Source: Lacinutrix sp. MedPE-SW (GTDB lineage: Bacteria > Bacteroidota > Bacteroidia > Flavobacteriales > Flavobacteriaceae). From it: a stretch of DNA of 64,000 nucleotides. Numbering within the stretch: position 1 is the stretch's first letter; the number at the start of each line of letters is the position of its first letter. Below, piece by piece: positions 43,325 through 52,169 of the stretch. The stretch is taken from NCBI RefSeq assembly GCF_001874145.1, contig NZ_MPCX01000006.1, positions 1-64,000 of the forward strand, given 5' to 3'. The notes under the pieces were generated by a model. The model was not told the origin of the DNA, made no database searches, and worked only from the letters and a program-made list of their open reading frames with translations. A program made the translations under genes and the position numbers.

Positions 43325-44824
43325 ATGATTACTACAAAAGCACCAAGAGAACAAAAATCTGAATTAGAGGCTTATTTTTCTCAATTTAGAAAACATATAA
43401 TAGGTATAGACCAAGAGTTTGAATCGCCATATGGTAAACAAAAAATGGTTTATACAGATTGGACAGCTTCAGGTAGATTATACAGGCCAATTGAAGAGAA
43501 AATTACAAATCAGTTTGGACCTTTTGTAGCTAATACGCATACCGAAACTACAGTATCTGGTACAGCAATGACGAATGCTTACCATAAAGCAAGACATATT
43601 ATTAAAGGTCATGTAAACTCTAATGCAGATGATGTTTTAATAGTAGCAGGAAACGGGATGACAAGTGTAGTAAATAAGTTTCAACGTATTTTAGGTTTAA
43701 AAATACCAGAGAATATTAGAAAATATGCTACAATTCCAGATGAGTTACGACCAGTAGTTTTTGTAACACATATGGAGCACCATTCTAACCATACATCATG
43801 GCTAGAAACTATGGCTAAAGTAGAAGTTATTCCTGCTGGAGAAGATGGTAATTTTTGTATTAAAAATTTAGAAGTGCTTTTAGAGCAATATAAAGACTGT
43901 ACATTAAAAATAGCATCTGTAATAGCTGGTAGTAATGTTACAGGAATACAAACACCACACCATAAAATTGCAAAAATGATGCATAAGCACGGCGGTGTTT
44001 GTTTTGTAGATTTTGCTTGCTCTGCACCTTATGTAGATATTAATATGCATCCAGAAGATGAAGACGAAGCATTAGATGCTATATTCTTTTCTCCTCATAA
44101 GTTTTTAGGAGGACCAGGAACTTCTGGTGTTTTAGTTTTTAATAAAAAACTATATAAAAACATGATTCCAGATTGTCCAGGTGGTGGTACTGTATCATGG
44201 ACAAATCCTTGGGGAGAGCACAAATATATAGATAGTATAGAAGATAGAGAAGATGGCGGAACACCTGGATTTTTACAAACTATAAAAACGGCATTAGCAA
44301 TTAAGCTAAAGGACCAAATGGGTGTAAAAAACATGTTAGATCGTGAGCATGAACTATTACATTTAATATTTAAAAACCTTGGAGATATAGATAACATTAA
44401 AATTTTAGCTCCAAACCAAAAAGATAGGTTGGGTGTAGTATCCTTTTATATTGAAGATTTACATTTTAATTTAGGAGTTAAAATATTAAACGATCGCTTT
44501 GGAATTCAAACTCGTGGCGGTTGTAGTTGTGCAGGTACTTATGGGCATTATTTATTAAATGTAGACCGTGAGAAGTCTAATGCTTTAACCTGTGAAATTA
44601 CTTCGGGAGATTTAACACATAAACCAGGTTGGATACGTATGTCTATTCACCCAACTACAACTTGTGATGAGATAGACTATGTTTGTGAAAGCTTAATAGC
44701 ATTAGCTAAAAACCACTTAGAATGGTCTAAAGACTACGAGTATAATAAAGCAAACAACGAGTTTATACATAAAACTTTTATACCAAAGCAAGATACTCGT
44801 GTAGAAGATTGGTTTAAGCTTTAA
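43325..44824 (+). CDS. Class V PLP-dependent aminotransferase (cysteine desulfurase-like)
   Basis: A 499-aa fold-type I PLP enzyme. The Schiff-base lysine is in F-S-P-H-K-F-L-G-G near residue 260. Cofactor-binding H-M-E-H-H-S-N and D-F-A-C-S-A-P precede it. A cysteine pair in R-G-G-C-S-C-A-G near residue 400 falls where cysteine desulfurases carry their catalytic Cys. It is longer than IscS/SufS, with extra residues at both ends, so it may be a desulfurase-like enzyme of other specificity. It is 27 nt after glmM. A weak hairpin with a T run (about 44836-44880) follows. Confidence 0.85.
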   Translation: MITTKAPREQKSELEAYFSQFRKHIIGIDQEFESPYGKQKMVYTDWTASGRLYRPIEEKITNQFGPFVANTHTETTVSGTAMTNAYHKARHIIKGHVNSNADDVLIVAGNGMTSVVNKFQRILGLKIPENIRKYATIPDELRPVVFVTHMEHHSNHTSWLETMAKVEVIPAGEDGNFCIKNLEVLLEQYKDCTLKIASVIAGSNVTGIQTPHHKIAKMMHKHGGVCFVDFACSAPYVDINMHPEDEDEALDAIFFSPHKFLGGPGTSGVLVFNKKLYKNMIPDCPGGGTVSWTNPWGEHKYIDSIEDREDGGTPGFLQTIKTALAIKLKDQMGVKNMLDREHELLHLIFKNLGDIDNIKILAPNQKDRLGVVSFYIEDLHFNLGVKILNDRFGIQTRGGCSCAGTYGHYLLNVDREKSNALTCEITSGDLTHKPGWIRMSIHPTTTCDEIDYVCESLIALAKNHLEWSKDYEYNKANNEFIHKTFIPKQDTRVEDWFKL

Positions 44825-44835
44825 AAACAGGAGGT

Positions 44836-44880
44836 TATTCATTAAAAGTATTAATGTTTATGCTTTTAATGAGTGCCTTT
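44836..44880 (+). terminator. Weak hairpin terminator after the class V aminotransferase gene
   Basis: The arms ATTCATTAAAAG and CTTTTAATGAGT pair around a 13-nt loop, and a T run (44878-44884) follows. The stem is long but AT-rich, so confidence is moderate. Confidence 0.5.
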
Positions 44881-44882
44881 TT

Positions 44883-45776
44883 TTATAAAAACTTTTTAGG
44901 CACTTTATCGCGGTGTTTCCAGCGTTTGTGAGTCCATAAATAATATTCTGGTTCTTCTTTTACCTGTTGCTCAACATAGTTTTTAAATATGTCTGTAATT
45001 TCATAATTATCAAATGTATTTGGGTTTTCTGCAATTGTTTTAAATGTTGTTTGGTAATAACCACGTCCAACTTTTCTAACATCAAAAAACACAACTGCCA
45101 TATCTAATCGCTTAGCAAGCATTTCTGCACCTGTATGTATTGGAGCCATTACTCCCATAAACTCGTTCCAATGGTGTGCCTTATCTGGTTTTGGAGATTG
45201 GTCTGCAACAAACCCAGTAATACTTAACTCACCACTAGCTTTTACATCTTTTAAAGTTTGTATAGTTTCTTTGGTGGTGATTAAATGGCTATTATAACGA
45301 GCTCTAATACGTTTTATAAGTCTATCAAAATATTTGTTTCCTAATCTTTTATATACGCCAAAACCTTTATGACTTACGTAAGTTTGTAAAATAAAAATCC
45401 ACTCCCAACTTGCGTAGTGGCCGCACATAATAATAATATCTCTGTTTTCCTGTTCAAGTTTCTTTATTACTTCAACATTAGTAAAAGTGTAGCGTTTTTT
45501 CATTTCGGCTTCAGAAATAGTCATAGATTTCATAGACTCTACAATCATATCACACAAGTGGTGATAGAATTTTTTTGTGATTGTATTTATTTCTTCTGAA
45601 GACTTTTCAGGAAATACTAATTGTAGATTATTAATTACAACTTTTTTTCGGTATCCAAAAATACGATAGATAAAAAGGTATAGAAAATCGGAAAAAGCAT
45701 ATAAAAGCTTAAACGGAAGGATAGAAATTATCCAGAAAAACGGATAAATTAAAATATAGACTAAAAATTGCATCAA
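44883..45776 (-). CDS. LpxL/HtrB-type lysophospholipid acyltransferase
   Basis: A 297-aa protein with an N-terminal membrane helix and the catalytic H-x4-E motif (G-H-Y-A-S-W-E near residue 118), a later A-D-Q-S-P segment and F-M-G-x-x-A-P-I-H-T-G-A. This fits the lipid A biosynthesis acyltransferase family (KDO-dependent late acyl transfer) or an ornithine-lipid-type relative. It acts at the cytoplasmic membrane. An exact -7 box (TATCTTTG, 45797-45804, minus strand) lies 20 nt before the start. It is divergent from the rhomboid gene. Confidence 0.9.
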   Translation of the reverse strand: MMQFLVYILIYPFFWIISILPFKLLYAFSDFLYLFIYRIFGYRKKVVINNLQLVFPEKSSEEINTITKKFYHHLCDMIVESMKSMTISEAEMKKRYTFTNVEVIKKLEQENRDIIIMCGHYASWEWIFILQTYVSHKGFGVYKRLGNKYFDRLIKRIRARYNSHLITTKETIQTLKDVKASGELSITGFVADQSPKPDKAHHWNEFMGVMAPIHTGAEMLAKRLDMAVVFFDVRKVGRGYYQTTFKTIAENPNTFDNYEITDIFKNYVEQQVKEEPEYYLWTHKRWKHRDKVPKKFL

Positions 45777-45834
45777 TTAGTTTTAGATTTGCAATACAAA
45801 GATATGCTATATTTAAAATAAAACTAAGTAGTTA

Positions 45835-46482
45835 ATGGACATAAATATTATAACACTTGTAATTATTGGAGCTAATGTTATTGCTTCTTTAAAAGGTTTT
45901 AACGATTTTGAGTTTTTTGAAAAATACAAGTTTAGTATTGGCGCAATTATTAGAGGAGAGAAAATTAGAATGTTAAGCTCTGGTTTCTTGCATGTTAATT
46001 TGCAACATTTAATATTTAATATGTTTTCGTTGTACTTTTTTGCACCAGTTGTTGTTGGTATGTTAGGCGATATAAATTTTGTTATAATTTATTTGGGCAG
46101 TTTATTATTGGGTAATGTTTTATCATATTATTTTCATAAAAACGAATATCATTATACGGCAGTTGGAGCAAGTGGAGCAGTTATGGGTATTATTTACTCG
46201 GCAATACTATTGCAGCCAGGTATGAGTTTGTATTTATTTTTTATTCCTATACCAATTCCTGCTTATGTTTTTGGGGTTGGCTATTTGTTATATTCTATTT
46301 ATGGCATGAAAGCCCGAAATGATAATATTGGTCATGACGCTCATTTTGGTGGAGCAATTGGAGGCTATGTATTAACCTTAATTTTGGCATCGTGGTTATT
46401 TAAAACCAGTATTTTAATGATTGTTTTATTAGCGGTACCAATTATACTTTTATTTATACTAAAACGCTTAGGAAAAATATAA
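45835..46482 (+). CDS. Rhomboid-family intramembrane serine protease
   Basis: A 215-aa, six-helix membrane protein. The rhomboid signatures are present: Q-H-L-I-F-N in helix 2, the nucleophile in G-A-S-G-A-V-M-G, and the catalytic His in D-A-H-F-G-G-A-I-G-G of the last helix. It should cleave transmembrane substrates. It is 3 nt upstream of mnmE on the same strand, so the two are almost certainly cotranscribed, though no functional tie is known. Confidence 0.92.
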   Translation: MDINIITLVIIGANVIASLKGFNDFEFFEKYKFSIGAIIRGEKIRMLSSGFLHVNLQHLIFNMFSLYFFAPVVVGMLGDINFVIIYLGSLLLGNVLSYYFHKNEYHYTAVGASGAVMGIIYSAILLQPGMSLYLFFIPIPIPAYVFGVGYLLYSIYGMKARNDNIGHDAHFGGAIGGYVLTLILASWLFKTSILMIVLLAVPIILLFILKRLGKI

Positions 46483-46485
46483 TTT

Positions 46486-47880
46486 ATGAGTTTTAATAAC
46501 GATACTATAGTTGCATTAGCAACCGCATCTGGCGCTGGCGCAGTTGCAATAATTCGTCTTTCTGGAGAAACAGCTATAACAATTGCTAATGCCAGTTTTA
46601 AGTCTGTAAAAAATAATAAATCACTTTTAAAGCAAAAAACACATACTATACATTTAGGCCATATTGTAGATGGAGATAGAATTGTAGATGAGGTTTTGGT
46701 TTCAGTTTTTAAAAATCCAAACTCTTATACAGGAGAAAATGTAGTAGAGATTTCGTGTCATGGTTCTGTTTATATACAGCAAGAAATAATTCAATTATTT
46801 TTAAGAAATGGTTGCCGTATGGCAGATGCAGGAGAATTTACTCTAAGAGCATTTTTAAATGGAAAACTAGATTTAAGTCAGGCAGAAGCTGTTGCAGATT
46901 TAATTGCGAGTGATAATGAAGCCTCGCACCAAATAGCAATGCAGCAAATGCGTGGCGGTTTTTCTTCAGAAATTGCAAAACTTCGTGAAGAGCTTTTAAA
47001 TTTTGCCAGCTTATTAGAATTGGAATTAGATTTTGCAGAAGAAGATGTTGAATTCGCAGATAGAACACAGTTTAAAGAATTAATTAACCGAATAACCTTT
47101 GTATTAAAACGTTTAATAGATTCTTTTGCAGTAGGAAACGTAATTAAAAACGGCATACCAGTTGCCATTGTAGGAGAACCAAATGTTGGAAAATCTACAT
47201 TGTTAAATGCTCTTTTAAATGAAGAACGTGCCATTGTAAGCGACATTGCAGGAACCACTCGCGATACTATTGAAGATGAATTAGTAATAGAAGGAATAGG
47301 TTTCAGGTTTATAGATACTGCAGGAATTAGAGAAACTAAAGATGTAGTAGAAAGCATAGGTATTAAAAAAACTTTTGAAAAAATGGAGCAAGCGCAAGTA
47401 GTGATTTTGCTGTTTTCTGCTGAAGAGTTTCAAACTGAAAGTCAACGATTAATTTTAGAAATTGAAAAGATAAAAAATCGTTTTCCGCTTAAGCCATTAG
47501 TTATTATTGCAAATAAAATAGATACTTTAAACGCATCTGAAACCGAAGAATTAAAATCTAAAATTGATAATATTCATTTATTATCAGCTAAATCTGGAAT
47601 AGGAGTAGAGGCATTAAAAGAAAAATTAATAGGTTTTGTAAACACTGGAGCGCTAAGAAATAACGAGACCATTGTAACAAATACACGTCATTACGATTCA
47701 CTATTAAAAGCCTTTGAAGAAATAAATAAAGTAAAAGCAGGTTTGGAGTCTGGATTATCTGGCGACCTAATGGCTATAGATGTTAGGCAAGCTTTATATC
47801 ACTTTGGAGAGATAACTGGAGCTATTACAAATGACGATTTATTAGGTAATATATTTGCAAACTTCTGTATTGGTAAGTAA
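46486..47880 (+). CDS. mnmE: tRNA modification GTPase MnmE
   Basis: A 464-aa protein with the N-terminal tetrahydrofolate-binding domain, helical domain and inserted G domain: G-E-P-N-V-G-K-S-T (G1), G-T-T-R-D-T (G2/G3 region), D-T-A-G-I and N-K-I-D. The C-terminal F-C-I-G-K motif carries the essential cysteine. With MnmG it installs the carboxymethylaminomethyl group on U34 of certain tRNAs. The length is normal. It lies 3 nt after rhomboid. The signalling island begins 71 nt downstream. Confidence 0.97.
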   Translation: MSFNNDTIVALATASGAGAVAIIRLSGETAITIANASFKSVKNNKSLLKQKTHTIHLGHIVDGDRIVDEVLVSVFKNPNSYTGENVVEISCHGSVYIQQEIIQLFLRNGCRMADAGEFTLRAFLNGKLDLSQAEAVADLIASDNEASHQIAMQQMRGGFSSEIAKLREELLNFASLLELELDFAEEDVEFADRTQFKELINRITFVLKRLIDSFAVGNVIKNGIPVAIVGEPNVGKSTLLNALLNEERAIVSDIAGTTRDTIEDELVIEGIGFRFIDTAGIRETKDVVESIGIKKTFEKMEQAQVVILLFSAEEFQTESQRLILEIEKIKNRFPLKPLVIIANKIDTLNASETEELKSKIDNIHLLSAKSGIGVEALKEKLIGFVNTGALRNNETIVTNTRHYDSLLKAFEEINKVKAGLESGLSGDLMAIDVRQALYHFGEITGAITNDDLLGNIFANFCIGK

Positions 47881-47951
47881 AATAATAAATTTTTAAAATT
47901 TCATTTTGAGAAAATAAATACTATCTTGTTAAGCCTACTAACGCTTAACTT

Positions 47952-50900
47952 ATGAATTTTTATATAATAATATTACTAGAGTTTACGCTGGTATCTTCAA
48001 GTATACTTCTGTTATTTAAATATAGAAATAAAATAGGTTTAGCACCATTATATTTATTTTTAGGTGCAATTCAATACTTTCAAATTCTTTTTGGAACACT
48101 ATCTAGCTTTAAAGTTTTAAACAGTATAACTATTTATCCAGGTTCTGTTATAATATTTAGCGCAACCTTATTTGCAGTGCTTTTAATATATATAAAAGAA
48201 GGAGTAAAAAGTACTAGACGATTAATAATTGGAATAATTATTTCTAATATACTTTTAACAACTCTATTTAATATAACTAGTAAATTAGAATATTTGCTTC
48301 GTGGAGAAGTTTTACCAGTTTTAGTAATAAATTATAAATATTTTATAACAGGTACAATATTATTTATTTTAGATTTTATATTACTTGTTGTGTTATATCA
48401 ATATTTAATAAAAAAAACAAAACGATTTTATTTCCTTTTAGTAATATTTATATCTCTTTTCACAGCATTACTTTTCGATGGACTAGCATTTAATTTAATT
48501 TTAAAAAGTAACACAGCAGACTTCTATCCATCACTAATGGGACATTTAATAGGGAAAACTATTTCTGCCTTTGTGTTTTCGTTAATTCTATTTTTATATT
48601 TAAAATATATAGATGTAGATAACTATAGAACTAATTTTATTTCTGGAAAACATAGAGATGTCTTTTCAATAATAAATTATAGAGCACGCCAAGATGATTC
48701 TAATTATGAAAAAACACTGGCAAATCAACTTGTAGATACCTTAAATAATATAACCGATGGGTTTATTTCTTTAGATAAAAAATGGTGCTATACATATTTA
48801 AATAATAAAGCCGCACAATACGTTAATAAAGATCCAGAAAACTTAATAGGTCAAAGTATTTGGAAACACTTTCCAGAAGACGAAGCGTCAATATTTTATA
48901 AATATTATAAAAAAGCTGTAAAAACTAGAGAAACACAACATTTTAAAGCCTTTTATGCACCATTAAATAAATGGTTTGAGAATAGAGTTTATCCTACCTC
49001 TACCGGACTAACTATTTATTTTACAGATATAACAAATAAAAAAGAACAAGAGGATAATAATTTAATGCTAGAATCTTTAATTGAAACTAGTGACGAATTT
49101 ATTGGACTAGCAACTTTACAAGGAAAGCCTATATATTTAAATAGTAATGGAAAAAAATTAGTAGGTATTGGTAGCAATAAAGAATTACCAGAATCAATAA
49201 CAAAGTTTTTTCCAAAAGCTTATCACAAAGTTATTTTAAATGAACACCTTCCAAGTATATTCACAAAAAACAAATGGAATGGTGAAGCGCAGTTTCAAAA
49301 CTTTAAAACAAAAGAATTAATACCAATAGACATGTCTGGCTTTTTAATTAAAGATTCTTCTACAAAAGAGCCAATTGCAATGGGAATAGTTGCAAAAGAC
49401 ATATCCATTAGAAAAAAAGCGCAAATAGAGCTAGAAGATACACAAAGACGTTTAAAAGCTGCAATTAGAATAGGCAAAATTGGCTATTGGAGTTGGAACA
49501 TTTTAAATAAAGAAATGTATTGGTCAGACCTTATGTACAATATTTATAATGTAGAAAAAGATGTATCGCTTAATCTCCCTTACATAATTAATATTGCACA
49601 TCCAGAAGATAGAGAATATATAAAAGAAACTATTAACAATAGTATAAAAACTAAAGTAGCTAAGCCAATAGAACATAGACTATTATGGCAAGATGGTACT
49701 ATTAAGTTTGTTAGGGTACACATGGAAATTATTGAAGATGACCATGGTAATGTAATAAAATTTCAAGGTACAGTAGTAGATATAACAGAGAAAAAAGAAA
49801 CAGAAATAGAACTAATTAATAGAGAAATACTCTATAGAGAATTAACAACTAATGTACCTGTTGGTATTTTTAAAATGAGTATGGACGGCTCATGTAACTA
49901 TGTTAATAAAAAATGGATTGAATATTCCGGTATTTCTTTTAACGAAGCAATTGGTTTTGGTTGGGTAAATGCTTTACATCCAGATGATAAAAATAGAATT
50001 ATAAATAGTTGGATGGAAGCGGTATCTCTAAAAAAAGATTTTTATACAGATTTAAGGTTTGTAAAAAGTAATGGTTCAATAAAAGAAATATCTGTAAATA
50101 TTGTAAAAACATACGATGCCAATAATAAATTATACGGTTACATAGGTATGTGTTTAGATATTACCAAACGCAAACAAGCCGAAGAAAAATTAATTAAAAG
50201 TGAAAAATTATTTAGAGAATTATCATCTAAAGCTCCTGTAGCCATTTTTCAAACCGATGCGAAAGGCGCTTGTAATTATGTTAATCAAGAATGGATGGAC
50301 TATACAGGTTACACATTTGACGAAGCAATGGGCTATGGTTGGGTAGACGTCGTCTATCATGAAGATAAAAATAGAGTAATAAAAGACTGGAAACATGCTA
50401 TAGCGACAAAATCAGAATTTATTTCAGAATTTAGATTTAGAAATAAGAAAGGTGATATTTTCTGGTCTTCTAGCAAATCTGTTAGAACCTATGATATTAA
50501 TAATAATTTTAGCGGATACATTGGTATAACACTAGATATTACAAGCCAAAAAAATGCAGAAAAAATTGAAAAAGAAAATAAGCAATACCTTCTAAATATA
50601 ATAAATACTATTGGAGATCCTGTATTTGTAAAAAATGAAGAAAGTAAATTAATACTTGTTAACGATGCACTTTGTTCAATTTTTAATTTAAAAAGAGAAG
50701 ATATTTTAGGTAAAACTTTAGCATCAAAAGTACCATTAAAAGAAAGAAATACATTTTTAGATATAGATAAAAAAGTATTAGAAACTGGTGTAGAGAATAT
50801 AAACGAAGAAACAGTAAGTATAAATAATCAAGCAGTGAGAACGCTTTCTGTGAAAAAAAACAGGTATATAGATAGTAATAATAATAAATACTTAGTTGGT

Positions 50901-51722
50901 GTTATAAGAGATATTACTAGCCGTAAACAAGCAGAGGTAGAATTGCAAAACCATAAAGATAATCTAGAATCTTTAGTAAAAATTAGAACTATAGAATTAG
51001 AAAAAGAAAAGGAAAAAGCCCAATCTGCAGATTTTATGAAATCAGCATTTTTGGCCACAATGTCGCATGAATTAAGAACACCAATGAATTCTATAATAGG
51101 ATTTACAGGAATACTACTTAAAGAATTAGCAGGACCATTAAACCAAGAGCAAAAAAAACAGCTTTACATGGTTAAAAATAGTGCCACAAACCTATTAAAC
51201 TTATTAAATGATGTCTTAGATATTTCTAAAATAGAAGCAGGTAAATTAAAAGTGTCATACTTTCCGTTTAATTATTTAGATTCTTTAGAAAAAATAATAG
51301 ATTCATTATTACCACAAGCAGCTAGAAAGGGATTAAAAATAAATTCAGAAATCTCAAGTTTAGAAATTAATTTAGTAAGTGATGAAAGGCGTGTAGAACA
51401 AATTATACTAAACCTGTTATCTAATGCTATAAAGTTTTCTAGTAAGGGCGTAATTACCGTTAAAGTAAAAATAATAAATCAAATAGTTGTTACACAGGTT
51501 ATAGACCAAGGTATTGGTATAGATAAAGAAAATATTAGTAAATTGTTTAAACCATTTGTACAGCTAGAATCTGGATTAAATAGAAAGCATGAAGGCACGG
51601 GATTAGGATTGTCTATATGTAAAAACTTAGTCGAAATTTTAGGAGGTACAATTCACGTAGAAAGTGAGTTAGGTAAAGGAAGTACCTTTACGTTTAAATT
51701 ACCTTTAAACCATGTAACCTAA
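47952..51722 (+). CDS. Multi-PAS membrane histidine kinase
   Basis: A 1256-aa sensor kinase. Residues 1-220 hold about six or seven hydrophobic helices, an integral-membrane input domain I cannot name. Successive PAS modules follow at about 255-370, 375-490, 495-620, 625-745, 753-870 and 876-1000. The modules at 625-745 and 753-870 are strikingly similar tandem copies. A coiled coil leads to HisKA with the phospho-acceptor H1039 (T-M-S-H-E-L-R-T-P) and a complete HATPase (N-L-L-S-N-A-I-K-F near 1150, then G-T-G-L-G-L-S). There is no receiver of its own; the lone receiver gene follows 69 nt later. It is first in the kinase, receiver, sigma-54-activator operon. Confidence 0.92.
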   Translation: MNFYIIILLEFTLVSSSILLLFKYRNKIGLAPLYLFLGAIQYFQILFGTLSSFKVLNSITIYPGSVIIFSATLFAVLLIYIKEGVKSTRRLIIGIIISNILLTTLFNITSKLEYLLRGEVLPVLVINYKYFITGTILFILDFILLVVLYQYLIKKTKRFYFLLVIFISLFTALLFDGLAFNLILKSNTADFYPSLMGHLIGKTISAFVFSLILFLYLKYIDVDNYRTNFISGKHRDVFSIINYRARQDDSNYEKTLANQLVDTLNNITDGFISLDKKWCYTYLNNKAAQYVNKDPENLIGQSIWKHFPEDEASIFYKYYKKAVKTRETQHFKAFYAPLNKWFENRVYPTSTGLTIYFTDITNKKEQEDNNLMLESLIETSDEFIGLATLQGKPIYLNSNGKKLVGIGSNKELPESITKFFPKAYHKVILNEHLPSIFTKNKWNGEAQFQNFKTKELIPIDMSGFLIKDSSTKEPIAMGIVAKDISIRKKAQIELEDTQRRLKAAIRIGKIGYWSWNILNKEMYWSDLMYNIYNVEKDVSLNLPYIINIAHPEDREYIKETINNSIKTKVAKPIEHRLLWQDGTIKFVRVHMEIIEDDHGNVIKFQGTVVDITEKKETEIELINREILYRELTTNVPVGIFKMSMDGSCNYVNKKWIEYSGISFNEAIGFGWVNALHPDDKNRIINSWMEAVSLKKDFYTDLRFVKSNGSIKEISVNIVKTYDANNKLYGYIGMCLDITKRKQAEEKLIKSEKLFRELSSKAPVAIFQTDAKGACNYVNQEWMDYTGYTFDEAMGYGWVDVVYHEDKNRVIKDWKHAIATKSEFISEFRFRNKKGDIFWSSSKSVRTYDINNNFSGYIGITLDITSQKNAEKIEKENKQYLLNIINTIGDPVFVKNEESKLILVNDALCSIFNLKREDILGKTLASKVPLKERNTFLDIDKKVLETGVENINEETVSINNQAVRTLSVKKNRYIDSNNNKYLVGVIRDITSRKQAEVELQNHKDNLESLVKIRTIELEKEKEKAQSADFMKSAFLATMSHELRTPMNSIIGFTGILLKELAGPLNQEQKKQLYMVKNSATNLLNLLNDVLDISKIEAGKLKVSYFPFNYLDSLEKIIDSLLPQAARKGLKINSEISSLEINLVSDERRVEQIILNLLSNAIKFSSKGVITVKVKIINQIVVTQVIDQGIGIDKENISKLFKPFVQLESGLNRKHEGTGLGLSICKNLVEILGGTIHVESELGKGSTFTFKLPLNHVT

Positions 51723-51791
51723 AAAAGAGCGGTAATTTTTAATATATTTAAACATAGTATTCAATTACTATATATTTAAAAAAGAATAATT

Positions 51792-52169
51792 TTGAAACCA
51801 AGAATTTTAATAGTAGAAGATAACGAGCAGAATATGTACATGTTATCTTTTTTACTTACAAATAATAATTATAAAGTTTTTCAAGCTTTTAATGGTACCG
51901 AAGGATTACAACTAGCAGAAGATAAAAATCCAGAAATTATTTTAATGGATATACAATTGCCAGACATGGACGGCTATCACGTATGTAAAAAAATTAGAGC
52001 AAATAAACATCACCAAAATTCAATTATAATCGCAGTAACATCTTACGCTATGGGAGGCGATAGAGAAAGAGCTATAAGATCTGGAGCAAATGGCTATATA
52101 GAAAAACCAATAAACCCAGAAACATTTATACAACAAATGGAAACAATCTACAATGAACAAAGACCATAA
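51792..52169 (+). CDS. Stand-alone receiver-domain response regulator
   Basis: A 125-aa CheY-like receiver beginning at a TTG codon. The conserved acidic pair is in I-V-E-D-N, the phospho-acceptor Asp in I-L-M-D-I-Q-L-P, Thr in A-V-T-S-Y-A and Lys in E-K-P-I-N. There is no output domain. The last 17 nt overlap the start of the sigma-54 activator gene, implying translational coupling and a stoichiometric relation. It probably carries phosphoryl groups between the kinase upstream and other partners. Confidence 0.92.
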   Translation: MKPRILIVEDNEQNMYMLSFLLTNNNYKVFQAFNGTEGLQLAEDKNPEIILMDIQLPDMDGYHVCKKIRANKHHQNSIIIAVTSYAMGGDRERAIRSGANGYIEKPINPETFIQQMETIYNEQRP

